A DNA stretch of 64,000 bases, taken from positions 1 to 64,000 of the forward strand of contig NZ_JANHDN010000003.1 in the NCBI RefSeq assembly GCF_024494565.1, in the 5' to 3' direction. Position 1 is the stretch's first letter. Every line of letters begins with the position of its first letter. Below the pieces are notes generated by a model. It did not search any database, was not told where the DNA came from, and was given only the letters and a program-made list of their open reading frames with translations. Made by a program: the position numbers and the translations under genes. This document shows, one piece after another, positions 17,991 to 27,144 of this stretch. The stretch is from Halorubrum rutilum. Its GTDB lineage: Archaea > Halobacteriota > Halobacteria > Halobacteriales > Haloferacaceae.

Positions 17991-19666
17991 GTACGTGACT
18001 CACCGGAAATGAGGTGTGCAATCTGCCGGCCAGCGATCCAGGCGACAGCGATCGGAACGCCGACCCAGAACGCCGTCTCAAGCAGCTGGACCCAGCCAGC
18101 GAGGGTACCGAGCGGGTGCCAGCGAACGGTATCGCTGGCGGCGGTGTATGCAGGCGATGTCGTACGCCATGATGCCGGCTCGAAGCGGACCGTGTACAGC
18201 CCCGGCTCGGAAACGGTTCGTGTAGCGGTGCCGTCCGGACCGAGCGTGACGGGCTCGCCGTTGATCGACAGAGTTCCGTCCGGCCCGTCGGCGACGATCG
18301 GCTTGGGTGCCGCTGATTCGGTCACACGGAGGGGTGCGCCCGTCTGCGAATCCCGGACGGTAATACGAAGTGTCGCCGCCGAACCCGAGGAGTCGATCAG
18401 ACGGACCGACAGATTCGGTTCCCGGATCGGACGTGCAGTTCGGGTGACCTCACTGAGCGGCGCCGAGACACCGCGAACGATACCATGCACCTGAACGTGC
18501 TCAGGATCGAGCGTCTCGTTTCGTACGGCCAGCCCGTACGACCGGGTGTACTCGTCGGTGACCACCCCGACAGAGACGTTCGGTGGGAGCCGGGTCGCCG
18601 GCGACCGGGTGGTGACGCCCCACACGGCAGTGACGGTGGGACCGTCACGGACGGGCACGGCGCGCGGGCCAATCTGAGCGGGGAACGCCGCCACCCGTAA
18701 CGGCCGTACTGCCGACGGTCGCGTCGTAGTCGTGGTGGCCCGGCTAAATATTAGGTGGTCCCATCGCGGATCGCGAGCCGTGTAATAGCGCCAGACGCCA
18801 CGGACGCGATCGGTGGCGTCGCCCGACAGCGTGAGGCTATGCCATGGGTTTCCCTGATAGACGGCGAGGCCACCCTGGCCATCAGGGTACTGGACGGTGT
18901 ACGCCTCCGGGGTGAGTCGATACACCCACACGGACCGTGTGTCGCTGACGGTGACCGTCTGTGTGAACGTGGTTGTACGGGAGCCGGTCACGGTGATCGA
19001 CACCGCGATCTCGGCGGTGACGGTGAGCGGCTGTTCGCCAGTCTGGGTCGTGTTGTACGACAGCGTCGGCGTCTGTGTCCCGGTCGTTGACGCCACCTGC
19101 TCGGTGCCGATATCGAGCGTGACAGTTCGCACCCTGTGGCTGCGCACCGACCGGTTCGGACCGAGATTGTCTCGGACGCGGTAATCGACGAGCGCCCGCA
19201 CCGTCCCGGTGGGCGCAATATACTGCCGGGTGGTCGTTGGGTCGAGATGCACCCGCGTCGCGGGATAGACCGCAAACACAGTGGCGTGTGCGTCGGCAAT
19301 CGCGCCCGCAGACACAGGGTCGGCGTGCGGTGGATAGACGCTAGTATCGGCGCTACCGGGCTCTAACGCCGGAAACGCCGCAGTCGTCATGCGGGCAGCA
19401 TGGGCGGGCGGCGCGGCGTACGTCAGGTCGGTACACGTCGCGAGCTGTTGGGTCGGAGTCGGGGACTGGCCGTACGTGGCGTTGTACGCGGCCGGCGTCA
19501 GACACGGATCCGTGTCGCGGGCGTCAACCGTCCGGGTTGCGTTGGCCGGTGGTGGATCTGCGGCTGTCGATCCCGCGGTGACCGCCAGCACTGCCGTCAG
19601 CGCCACCACCCCGATCGCAAGCCGGTGGCCCCGGTTGACTGTAACCCGCATCGTCTGGGCTACCAC
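17987..19666 (-). CDS. Large secreted, C-terminally anchored protein of the conjugation operon
   Basis: 559 residues. A signal sequence (HRLAIGVVALTAVLAVTAGS) at residues 14-33 is followed by a long Thr/Val/Arg-rich ectodomain with many predicted beta strands (SITVTGSRTTTFTQTVTVSD). A C-terminal membrane segment (LETAFWVGVPIAVAWIAG) and a short polar tail complete it. The architecture is a cell-surface protein with C-in anchoring. I do not recognise a family. Position in the operon suggests a surface component of the mating apparatus, such as an adhesin. Overlaps the upstream gene by 7 bp and the downstream gene by 4 bp. Confidence 0.6.
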   Translation of the reverse strand: MVAQTMRVTVNRGHRLAIGVVALTAVLAVTAGSTAADPPPANATRTVDARDTDPCLTPAAYNATYGQSPTPTQQLATCTDLTYAAPPAHAARMTTAAFPALEPGSADTSVYPPHADPVSAGAIADAHATVFAVYPATRVHLDPTTTRQYIAPTGTVRALVDYRVRDNLGPNRSVRSHRVRTVTLDIGTEQVASTTGTQTPTLSYNTTQTGEQPLTVTAEIAVSITVTGSRTTTFTQTVTVSDTRSVWVYRLTPEAYTVQYPDGQGGLAVYQGNPWHSLTLSGDATDRVRGVWRYYTARDPRWDHLIFSRATTTTTRPSAVRPLRVAAFPAQIGPRAVPVRDGPTVTAVWGVTTRSPATRLPPNVSVGVVTDEYTRSYGLAVRNETLDPEHVQVHGIVRGVSAPLSEVTRTARPIREPNLSVRLIDSSGSAATLRITVRDSQTGAPLRVTESAAPKPIVADGPDGTLSINGEPVTLGPDGTATRTVSEPGLYTVRFEPASWRTTSPAYTAASDTVRWHPLGTLAGWVQLLETAFWVGVPIAVAWIAGRQIAHLISGESRT

Positions 19667-20100
19667 GGGATTAGGTCAACACACTCCGCGAGCGGGAGGT
19701 TCATTACGCTGCCGGCGACGGTGTACAGCGGCCCCAATATGACCAAAATCACGGTTGAGCGCAAGGCCGTCCGCTTGTGGCGCTTGAGCCCCTCACGCTG
19801 TTCGGGTCGGAGCGTAAACAGCTCGATCAACGAGTCGGCCTGCCAGACGACGACGAGGCCCAACAGACCGATCGCGGTCGTAAGCTGAAAGAATCCGGAG
19901 ATCATGCCGGGAAGCCGGTCAACCTCACAGACAGCACTCTCTTGAGCAGCCGCTGGCTCAACCGCGACGAGGGTGATGAACAGACAGCCTACTGCAACGC
20001 GGCGACAGGCCGCGCGGACCGGCACACGAACAGGAAGTCCTGAAGAGGTACCAGCAAGCATTGGCGGGGAGCGTGTGTGATGCTTGGTATCACTGCACAT
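19660..20100 (-). CDS. Small membrane protein heading the conjugation operon (pilin-like topology)
   Basis: 146 residues. A hydrophobic N-terminal region ending AVEPAAAQE looks like a cleavable signal. Two membrane segments follow (FFQLTTAIGLLGLVVVWQA and STVILVILGPLYTVAGSV) separated by a basic loop (RPEQREGLKRHKR). A short, signal-bearing, two-helix product at the head of a VirB4/VirB6 operon is the layout expected of VirB2/TrbC pilins, but I see no diagnostic motif. The ATG at 20100 is supported by a TATA-like box about 24 bp upstream. An ATG at 20058 is an alternative. Confidence 0.6.
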   Translation of the reverse strand: MCSDTKHHTRSPPMLAGTSSGLPVRVPVRAACRRVAVGCLFITLVAVEPAAAQESAVCEVDRLPGMISGFFQLTTAIGLLGLVVVWQADSLIELFTLRPEQREGLKRHKRTALRSTVILVILGPLYTVAGSVMNLPLAECVDLIPW

Positions 20101-20118
20101 GGTAACAATTCAGACACA

Positions 20119-20131
20119 CAGTAATAAATTT
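20119..20131 (-). promoter_or_regulatory. TATA-like promoter of the conjugation operon
   Basis: On the minus strand the sequence reads AATTTATTACTG, with the T/A-rich core 21-27 bp upstream of the ATG at 20100. This is the spacing of a leaderless haloarchaeal promoter. The 11-bp inverted repeat at 20161-20202 lies just upstream and could be its operator. Confidence 0.45.
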
Positions 20132-20160
20132 TGTCCAGCGTCAGCTGGTGAATAGCCGTC

Positions 20161-20202
20161 TTAACCAACAACAGTGTGAATTCCACGGGTTTTGTTGGTT
20201 AA
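20161..20202. repeat. Inverted repeat TTAACCAACAA…TTGTTGGTTAA
   Basis: Two perfect 11-bp arms (20161-20171 and 20192-20202) around a 20-nt spacer, 60-100 bp upstream of the conjugation operon start. Related inverted repeats occur at 35536-35576 and 38228-38259. A repeated, spaced palindrome in front of an operon is the pattern of a regulator binding site. A replication or recombination site is also possible. Confidence 0.65.
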
Positions 20203-20285
20203 TATAGGGCGGCTAGAGATGTCGTCGTCCAACAGAGCACCGCGGAGAGGATATTAAGAGCCGGCACAGGAGTTAACTCGTCGAT

Positions 20286-20792
20286 TTGACCTCCTCCCAC
20301 GGCTTCTGCCGTGGGATTCCACACGCGGTGGGCATCCCGGTGATGCCGTACCCGGTGGCAAATTTTCCCTCGTGGGTACTCCGGTTTGCGGGACTCTGGT
20401 TTGGCCCCATACGGGGTCTGACGTGTTCGCCCTCACAGGCCGTATCGACTCCCAGCGACCGTAGTCTCTCGGTTCGCCCGAGACCGCGGGCCAGGCCATC
20501 GACCCGACGCACCGCCACGCGGCGTGGCGGAGCGTCCCCAGTCGGCGCAGGGTTGCTTTTTGACTGCCCTTGCGGGCCACGGAGACGCCCTCGCGGGAAC
20601 GGTGTGGTAGCCTTTCGTCCGGCGGGCAGACCCCAACCCAACTGCCAGTTTTTCGCCGTCTTGTCTCTTCTTCGTACGGTTCCTGGTAGATTAAGCGTTG
20701 GGGATGCAGACAGCCATCGGCAGTGGACTGGCGGGCCGTGCTGTCGCTCGGACCCACCCGTGAACGGGTGGGCTTCCGCTCGCTACGTGTCA
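20286..20792 (-). mobile_element. ~0.5-kb IS200/IS605-type mini-element with tnpB 3' remnant
   Basis: The right end at 20286 reads, on the minus strand, a perfect 8-bp hairpin (20295-20316) followed by GGAGGTCAA. The left end at 20753-20792 carries hairpin CCCACCCG-TGAA-CGGGTGGG, and its outermost 27 nt are identical to the left end of the full element at 35890. Between them, the minus strand encodes only a TnpB-like C-terminal remnant (GSMAWPAVSGEPRDYG, compare SMARP in other copies here). No transposase. This is a palindrome-associated, non-autonomous element that would need TnpA in trans. It may still specify an omega-RNA, because that RNA comes from the tnpB 3' end and right end. Confidence 0.7.
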
Positions 20793-21494
20793 CTTCGGAC
20801 GAGGTTGCTGTCGAGTTTCACGGATGCTCCCCGCCGCAGTAGAATGCCGATTAGACGCGTGAAAGCGAGTGTACCGGGCGGTCGACAGACCCGCGAATCA
20901 GATCGCCGTCGGTAACGCATCACACGCACAGGCGGCGTGGATACGCGAACGAAGGCCGACACCGCCCGATGAGCCTATCACCCACTTGGGCTCTCTGTGT
21001 TGGCCCCACCTGTACACAGTATGTTTGGACGTTGATACCCGATCGTCGTACTGCCGGATCACCCCGGACACCATGGGGGTGGTACCGAGGATCTCATATA
21101 TCGACATCAAAAGATGTCCGACGCGAAGGCGGATGTGGTCGCTCACCACGGGCGCGCCAGCAGCCCAGTTGACCCGTTGCCGTCCGGCGATTTGGCGAGC
21201 CGCCGAGCGGGTGAACGCGACAGCACCCGTCGGCATCTCCACGCTGCAGGGAGTTGATGCATTCCGTGGACGTGTTTCACCCGTTTTCACGGGGGATAGT
21301 GCGGCGGGGGCGCCTGTCTGTCGATCGGCCGATTTCCCCAATTTCTGGCGATCTCGCGGGGGAAATTCTTGACGGCTACGCTGTGGGTTGTGCTGCTACT
21401 CAAAACGGGCGGGAACGGTCCGTGCGACCCGACTGGTCGCCCGAGCAGCACAGACTATTTGGATGTTGCGTGTGATCAGTACACATGATCTGCG
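20793..21494. other. Intergenic region with small palindromes, no supported gene
   Basis: About 700 bp between the mini-element and the prim-pol-like gene. Open frames exist on both strands but have no family features. Visible structure: GACATC-AAAA-GATGTC at 21103-21118, and an ATTTCCCC/GGGGAAAT inverted repeat with a 19-nt spacer at 21332-21366. An origin or oriT would be plausible here next to a primase-like gene, but no haloarchaeal ORB motif was seen. Confidence 0.35.
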
Positions 21495-22811
21495 ATGGGA
21501 GTTCCACCCACGGCCGACACGCTCCCCGACGCGCTCGTTGACCGTGACCAGTGGGTCTGCTGGCGCTCACATGAGCGCGATGGCAAACCAACCAAGGCAC
21601 CGATCATCCCCGGGACGACACAGTTTGCGTCGACGACCGATTCTGACTCCTGGCGGAGCTTCGCGACGGCGCGAGAGGCTGTGACCACCACCAGTGTGGC
21701 GGGGCTCGGCTTCGTGTTCACCGCTGACGATCCGCTCATCGGGATCGATCTCGACGACTGCCGGGATCCAGCGACAGGTGAGCCCACGGCGTGGGCCAAC
21801 CGAATCATTGGTGCGCTCGACTCGTATACCGAAGTGAGTCCTTCCGAGACGGGGTATCACATTCTCGTATCTGGGACGCTCCCTGCGGGGCGGAACCGTG
21901 CCGGCGATCTCGAGTTGTACGACCGGTCGCGGTTTTTTACCGTCACTGGCGATCACGTCAGCGGGACACCCACAACAATTACACAGCGCACAGCTGCCGT
22001 CGAGACGCTCCACACCACAGAAATAGCAGACACGGCTGAGGATGCAGCAACCACCTCAGAGGAGAGACGTACAGAGCAGACAGCTGCGAACGCATCATCG
22101 GATGCAGATGCTGCTGCGACCGGAGTGGCTGCGCTTTCAGATGAGGAACTGCTGTCACGTGCCACCAGCGCCGCCAACGGCGAGAAGTTCACGCGGCTCT
22201 GGAACGGCACTACAAGCGGCTACGAGAGCCACTCGGAGGCCGACATGGCGCTGTGTCGGCTGCTCGCCTTCTGGACCGGCTGTGATGCGGCCCGGATCGA
22301 CCGGCTGTTTCGCCGGTCGGGTCTCTCCCGCGAGAAGTGGGATGAGGTCCATTACGCCGACGGCAGCACCTACGGCGAGAAAACGATCGACCGCGCAATC
22401 AGCCACACTGACGACGTCTATACGCCACCCGAAACGAAGGCAGCCGAGCCGTCGACCACTACTACGGCAGCGTCCACCGGAGCCACCGAACAGCCACCGT
22501 CACCGTCCGAGCCGGTCGACGACGATACTCACTCGCCGACGGCGACAGAATCCGGATCGACTGCAGTAACAGATCCGAACACGGGAGCAGCCGAATCACC
22601 TGTGGACGAGCCGCTTCCGGCCGGCCACCCACAGCGGATGCAAGCACGGCGTGAACGGATCGAAGAACTCACCGACCGCGTGGAGACGCTGTTGGCGGAG
22701 AACGAACGCCTCCGGGCAGAGCTGCAGACAGAACGGGAGCGGCGTCAGGAACTCGAAACAGCCATCGAAGAGTCGAGTGCGGATAGCTGGTGGCAGCTGT
22801 GGCGGCGTTAA
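21495..22811 (+). CDS. Prim-pol (AEP, phage NrS-1 polymerase-like) protein without helicase domain
   Basis: 438 residues. The N-terminal third has the archaeo-eukaryotic primase-like pattern of NrS-1-type polymerases: DQWVCWRSHERDGKPTKAP near residues 16-34, GIDLDDCRDP with the catalytic D-x-D near 77-81, SETGYHILVSG near 116-126 with the conserved His, and ELYDRSRFFTVTGD near 139-152. A middle region (WTGCDAARIDRLFRRSGLSREKW) matches the helical bundle domain that follows the AEP core. Instead of a helicase, a Thr/Ser-rich linker and a C-terminal coiled coil (RIEELTDRVETLLAENERLRAEL) ending in WWQLWRR are present. Probably a replication or priming protein of the element. Confidence 0.75.
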   Translation: MGVPPTADTLPDALVDRDQWVCWRSHERDGKPTKAPIIPGTTQFASTTDSDSWRSFATAREAVTTTSVAGLGFVFTADDPLIGIDLDDCRDPATGEPTAWANRIIGALDSYTEVSPSETGYHILVSGTLPAGRNRAGDLELYDRSRFFTVTGDHVSGTPTTITQRTAAVETLHTTEIADTAEDAATTSEERRTEQTAANASSDADAAATGVAALSDEELLSRATSAANGEKFTRLWNGTTSGYESHSEADMALCRLLAFWTGCDAARIDRLFRRSGLSREKWDEVHYADGSTYGEKTIDRAISHTDDVYTPPETKAAEPSTTTTAASTGATEQPPSPSEPVDDDTHSPTATESGSTAVTDPNTGAAESPVDEPLPAGHPQRMQARRERIEELTDRVETLLAENERLRAELQTERERRQELETAIEESSADSWWQLWRR

Positions 22812-22883
22812 CTCTCGCTCTATAATTTGTAGTCGCAGTCAACGTGTTCGTTTTGGGCCCCATCCAGTCACCAAAAACCAGTC

Positions 22884-23257
22884 TTAGGCGTCGGAGTCGT
22901 CCGTTTCCTGTTCTACCAGGTCGCGTACGCGGTCGAAGTGGCTGTTGATGTGCTCAGGCATTGACTCGAACTCTTCGTCGCCCACAGGTCGCGCCCGTCT
23001 TTCACTCCGTGCCATTGTTCGAGCCTCTTGACGAATTTTTCGACGTTCTCACGTAAATCCTCTTCGGCGGCATCGAAACCTTCGTTCGCCGGGAGCGACG
23101 GCGAGACATCCTCCGACCGGATTTTCTCGCCATCGCGGTAGACGTCTCGATGCAGGCCTTCCTCGGTGATGTCGTGGCCACCGGCTGCGGCGCGGTCATG
23201 ATCGTAGCGGACGACCTCACGCCAGTCGCCCTCCAGCCAGTATTCCAGTTGGATCAT
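22884..23257 (-). pseudogene. Frameshifted DUF7718-like small acidic protein
   Basis: The frame from 23257 begins MIQLEYWLEGDWREVVRYDHD and continues with ENVEKFVKRLEQWHG. After codon 90 it runs into a low-complexity Ser/Thr tail. Shifting frame by one base at the GGG run near 22983 restores an acidic ending (GDEEFESMPEHINSHFDRV … DDSDA) that stops at 22884. The first part resembles haloarchaeal DUF7718-type proteins. A single missing G would explain the break, which could be genuine or a sequencing error. Function unknown. Confidence 0.6.
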
Positions 23258-23283
23258 GAAGCGCGTAACCCCGTTCAGTCAAG

Positions 23284-26200
23284 CTAGTCGTCACTCAGAT
23301 GTGTATCCCGCATTGATTGGAACGTGTATACGTCGGTGAGGCCCGGCTGATCAACTGTGAATGCTGCGGGCCGAGTCTGTTTGCCGTAGGTTTTTGTCAC
23401 CCGGGGGTCCCCATCAGGCGGCGTGTTGAGCGCTTCAATAACATCGTGGGCCGCCTCTCGATTTTTGACAATCCAGATGGCAGCCTCCGGGTCTTGGGCA
23501 GCGAGTTTGTCGTAATCCTCGGGGATGGCCCGGCTGGCGTCGTTGTTGATCCGCTCGGCTTCGAGGGCGGCGACCACCCCACCCGTCTCATCGACGGCGG
23601 CCGCATCGAGTCGCCCCTCGGCGACCTCGAAGTACTGCTCGACATCGACGGCCGGTGAGTCCGGATTCTCGACGTACTCGGCGGTGAGAAACTGCGTCCC
23701 GACCTCAACCATTGCGACGTGAAGACTCGACTCACTGAGGTCGCCAGCCCCGGCGCCGTGAGCGACCCCTTCGCGGTGGCGCACGCCGATCGCGTCACGC
23801 CCATCGGGAGTCACCGTGTACAGCGTATGAGGATACCGACAGTCACGGCTAATGAGACCTGCTTCGCGGAGCTCATCGAGTTCGTCGGCGGCGATGCCGA
23901 CGTACTCACGGAGCCGGCGCATGCTGTCGCGGGTGATGTCGTATTCGAGGTCGGGATCGTACCGGCCCTGGTGAGCGGAGTACACCGCTTGGAGAAAACG
24001 GAGTCCGGCATCGCTGACTGGGCTCTGTTGGCGTTCCGCGTAGGTGAGCTTGAGCGGTAGATCACAGATGGGACAGTCGTCGCGATCAACCGAGTCAGGA
24101 TCGTGACAGCAGCCGATCGCTGCCCGGAGTCCGTCCGGTGAGGGATCGTACCGCGTCTCACAGGCGACACAGACGAGCGCGTGCCGCTGGTCGTCGTAGG
24201 TGACCGGATCGGGGAGCCGCTCCGTGTACGGCAGCGCGGAGTCGATCCGCGGTGACGCCGCAGTGGTGGGTTCTGGCTCTGTCTCGGCCTCGGTATCGGG
24301 CACATTGTCACCAGTTCCTGTCGTCGCTGTCGTCGTCGTCAGATCGAGGCCATGCGTCTGGCGCGTCCGATCCCGACACGTCTCGATCCGGGCAGTGACT
24401 GCGGTTTCACGCGCCGGCCGGAACCCGTCCCCCTCCGGATGCCCCGGCGGCAGCGGCGCACTCGCGATTAGAAACGGATAGGGCGGCGCTGTGTTGAACG
24501 GCGCCGGAAGTCGCACCAGCCACTCGCCGCGGCTGAGCGCGCGCAACCGATTCCCGATCGCCGTTGGATCGTGTTCGGCCGTCGCGAGCCGCTTCGTGAG
24601 TGCGTCATCGACCGGTACGCTCCCCGTGACAATCGTGGAGACGTTGTTGAGCAGCTCGACGTACGCCGTCTCATTCCGAACGCGCAGCTGGCCAGGGAAC
24701 TGTGTGGCGAGGGTGACACTACAGCCGAACGACCGCCCCTGGGCGAGTAGCTCATCGACGATGCCGGAGGTGACGAGTTGCGCCGCCTCCTCAAGATACA
24801 GGTTGACCAGCGGTCGATCGTCCGAGCCCGTGGTCTGAGCACGGCGCTGGAGCGCGGTCCACAGCTTCGAGAGCACCGTCCGTGTGAGCGCCTGCTGGCT
24901 GGCATCCCGCAGGCTCCCCGTGTCGATAATAACGACCGCGTTTTCGTCGATCACGTCTCGGAGATCAAAATACGGATCGTCGGCGTCCGGAACGTGGTTG
25001 AACAGCTGGCTGAGCCGATCATCAAGCGGGATCTTCTCGATGCGGTTGTGAACACCCTGAAGCAGCTCGTCGAACGTCTGCTGGCTGTTGGCGGCGACAT
25101 TGTATAGCATTGACTGGAGCTCGTCGTCCACCACTGGCGGCGGCTCGCCTGTTTCGTGGAACCGGGCGGCGGCCTGCTGGAGCTCCCGATGGGCGAACGC
25201 GTCGCTCCCATGCACTGGGTCGAACAGCGCCTTCACGAGCAGGCGGATAATGTCGGGCGAGCGGACCGCCTGGTGGAACCGCTCGGGCCCCATGATCCCT
25301 TCGAGAATCTCGATGTAGTGATCCGTGAGATCCTCAACGGCCGTTGTCCGGTCGATCCCGGCCGTGAGCTGATCACGAATATCGAACACCGAGAGGGCGG
25401 GCAGCGTCTCCCCACAGTCGAAGTAGTAGACGTTCTCAAGGGTGTTGTACTCGGCGTAGTGGGCGCGGCAGTAGGCCGTCGCCATGTCGTCGCCTTTCGG
25501 CGTGACAAGAATGTCGGCGCCGTCCGTGGCCGCGTGGTTCGCGAGCAGTCCTGTAAGCAGGCTGGTCGATTTCCCCGAGCCAGTCTTGCCGAACCACGCC
25601 ACGTGAAACGGTTGGAGGGCGGGTGGAACAGCAATCGGCTCACTGGTGGGCTCACCATCTTGATCGAGCGGCTGGCCGAGCGTGAGTCCGGGTGTCTGAT
25701 AGCGGTCGAGTTGGCTGGCGGGCGGCGGCGGGAGTGCTGTCCGGTCGGCAGCGGCCGGGTCCATGGCGCGGTCCCCACCCGTGGTGAGTGCGGGGCCGTC
25801 CAACAGACAGGCGGCTGGCGCGGTCGCAGCATCCATCACCAGCCCACGGCTGCGGTTCGCCGTCCACGGGAGTGTCGTTCGCGCCGTCTCGTAGGTCGGC
25901 TCGTGAACCGTTCGTTCGCGGATGGCGTCGGTGACCGGCGCGACCGCCTCCCCTGTCCGTATCCGGCCGTCGATGGTGTAGTAGTCGCCGCTGAGTGTTT
26001 CGAGGGCGGTCGCCAGCCGGCGGGCGAGCGACCGTGCGTCGGGGCCGGCGATCACACACCGGGCGTTCACGCAAAACGCGTGTTGGGGGTCAGCTGCGGC
26101 GATTGACTCCTGCCGGCCGGCCGTGGCTGGATCGGGCCGGTTGGGGGTGGCTGTGGCCGCCCGCTCTCGGGCGTTTGTAGCTAGCACGTCACCGACCAGA

Positions 26201-26958
26201 TCATCAACAAGCCGGCTCCCCATGGTGTCACGGCCTTCATCGAGTTGGCGCTGTCGGTCGCGAGCGTCGCCACGCCAGTCGCGATAGCGCCGGCAGACGA
26301 CCTGGTAGATGACGGCAGCGGTCGTGTCGGCGAGCGTCTCTGCAATCACCGCTAGCGGCGGCCGCGTGTCATCCGCATCTTGAAACGCAGTCAGAGGGGT
26401 GAGCCGCGTCTGCCAGTCGTCACGCCGCTCGGCGTCACCCACCCACTCGACGGCAGCCAATTCGGCGCTCGGGTCTGCGTCGTCGTCGGCTGAGGCTGTC
26501 TCCTCCGAGGGTGAGTCACCGACATCTGGGTCTGTGGTCTCATCAGTGGGAGCGGAATCATCGCCGATGATGGTCTCATCGGCGTCTGGATCTGTGGCTT
26601 CAGCGGGCGACTCCGTCAGCGAGTCCACCGGGTCGGGCGTGGCCGGCGTGAGTTCGTACTCGTTCGGGCAGGCGGTGCGTAACCCTTCTCGGAGTGGTTC
26701 GACGGGTGCGTCCTCGATCCCGGCGTACAGCATGAGATCGGCGTCGGTGCCTGGGGGACGCTGGAGGCGAAACTCGATGGTTGGTGGGGCCGGCCCACTG
26801 AGCCGACTCAGCCAACTACCGGTGCCGGTGTCCGCGTCGATGCTGTGGAGACGACAGAACCCCTGTTCGACGGCGTCAGGCGACAGCTGCGTGTCGGTCG
26901 GTCGGAGGCGGAGGTGCGTGGCGTCCTGCGGCGGGGTGGGGTCTTGGTGATCCCCCAT
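23284..26958 (-). CDS. VirD4/TraG-like coupling ATPase, large (1224 aa)
   Basis: 1224 residues. The N-terminal 450 residues are acidic and variable. The ATPase core follows: Walker A WFGKTGSGKST at 455-465, ILVTPKGDD, VVIIDTGSL, Walker B-like VNLYLEEAAQLV, and ATQFPGQLR, the TraG/VirD4-type pattern. The last 350 residues carry a zinc ribbon (CVACETRYDP … CCHD … CPICDLP) and a winged-helix region (LREAGLISRDCRYPHTLYTV). Coupling proteins bring the relaxase-DNA complex to the secretion channel. Here, zinc-ribbon and wHTH domains may provide DNA or relaxase recognition. Separate from but co-directional with the VirB operon. No membrane segment is obvious. Confidence 0.82.
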   Translation of the reverse strand: MGDHQDPTPPQDATHLRLRPTDTQLSPDAVEQGFCRLHSIDADTGTGSWLSRLSGPAPPTIEFRLQRPPGTDADLMLYAGIEDAPVEPLREGLRTACPNEYELTPATPDPVDSLTESPAEATDPDADETIIGDDSAPTDETTDPDVGDSPSEETASADDDADPSAELAAVEWVGDAERRDDWQTRLTPLTAFQDADDTRPPLAVIAETLADTTAAVIYQVVCRRYRDWRGDARDRQRQLDEGRDTMGSRLVDDLVGDVLATNARERAATATPNRPDPATAGRQESIAAADPQHAFCVNARCVIAGPDARSLARRLATALETLSGDYYTIDGRIRTGEAVAPVTDAIRERTVHEPTYETARTTLPWTANRSRGLVMDAATAPAACLLDGPALTTGGDRAMDPAAADRTALPPPPASQLDRYQTPGLTLGQPLDQDGEPTSEPIAVPPALQPFHVAWFGKTGSGKSTSLLTGLLANHAATDGADILVTPKGDDMATAYCRAHYAEYNTLENVYYFDCGETLPALSVFDIRDQLTAGIDRTTAVEDLTDHYIEILEGIMGPERFHQAVRSPDIIRLLVKALFDPVHGSDAFAHRELQQAAARFHETGEPPPVVDDELQSMLYNVAANSQQTFDELLQGVHNRIEKIPLDDRLSQLFNHVPDADDPYFDLRDVIDENAVVIIDTGSLRDASQQALTRTVLSKLWTALQRRAQTTGSDDRPLVNLYLEEAAQLVTSGIVDELLAQGRSFGCSVTLATQFPGQLRVRNETAYVELLNNVSTIVTGSVPVDDALTKRLATAEHDPTAIGNRLRALSRGEWLVRLPAPFNTAPPYPFLIASAPLPPGHPEGDGFRPARETAVTARIETCRDRTRQTHGLDLTTTTATTGTGDNVPDTEAETEPEPTTAASPRIDSALPYTERLPDPVTYDDQRHALVCVACETRYDPSPDGLRAAIGCCHDPDSVDRDDCPICDLPLKLTYAERQQSPVSDAGLRFLQAVYSAHQGRYDPDLEYDITRDSMRRLREYVGIAADELDELREAGLISRDCRYPHTLYTVTPDGRDAIGVRHREGVAHGAGAGDLSESSLHVAMVEVGTQFLTAEYVENPDSPAVDVEQYFEVAEGRLDAAAVDETGGVVAALEAERINNDASRAIPEDYDKLAAQDPEAAIWIVKNREAAHDVIEALNTPPDGDPRVTKTYGKQTRPAAFTVDQPGLTDVYTFQSMRDTHLSDD

Positions 26959-27112
26959 GCGGTGTAAAATGTGATTTCAAAGTTGTTAATCTTATGCCAA
27001 TATTGGTAGTATCGGCGTTGCTGTCACCCTCAGAGAGCCAGTATGGCGTATCCTGGGGAGGTGTCGCCTCCACGTGTGTCGTCTCGGCTGGCTGGCGAGT
27101 GGAATTGTCGGT

Positions 27113-27142
27113 GTTTGTGGCGCTCCCGAGGGGCGGGAGCGC
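27113..27142 (+). promoter_or_regulatory. GTTTGT-box hairpin leader, copy A
   Basis: GTTTGTG is followed directly by stem GCGCTCCC, loop GAGGGGC and stem GGGAGCGC, ending 2 bases before the ATG at 27145. Copies B (30318), C (32027) and D (34915) share the box and a G-rich loop but have different, still complementary stems. Confidence 0.65.
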
Positions 27143-27144
27143 AC

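Noticed and set aside
20898..21341. 147-codon minus-strand open frame
   Set aside because: No recognisable motif, unusual composition and no promoter or partner; left as intergenic.
21332..21366. Replication origin (ORB-like) at the TTTCCCC/GGGGAAA repeat
   Set aside because: The arms resemble neither the haloarchaeal ORB core nor its G-run, and no Orc1/Cdc6 gene is near; kept only as an inverted repeat.
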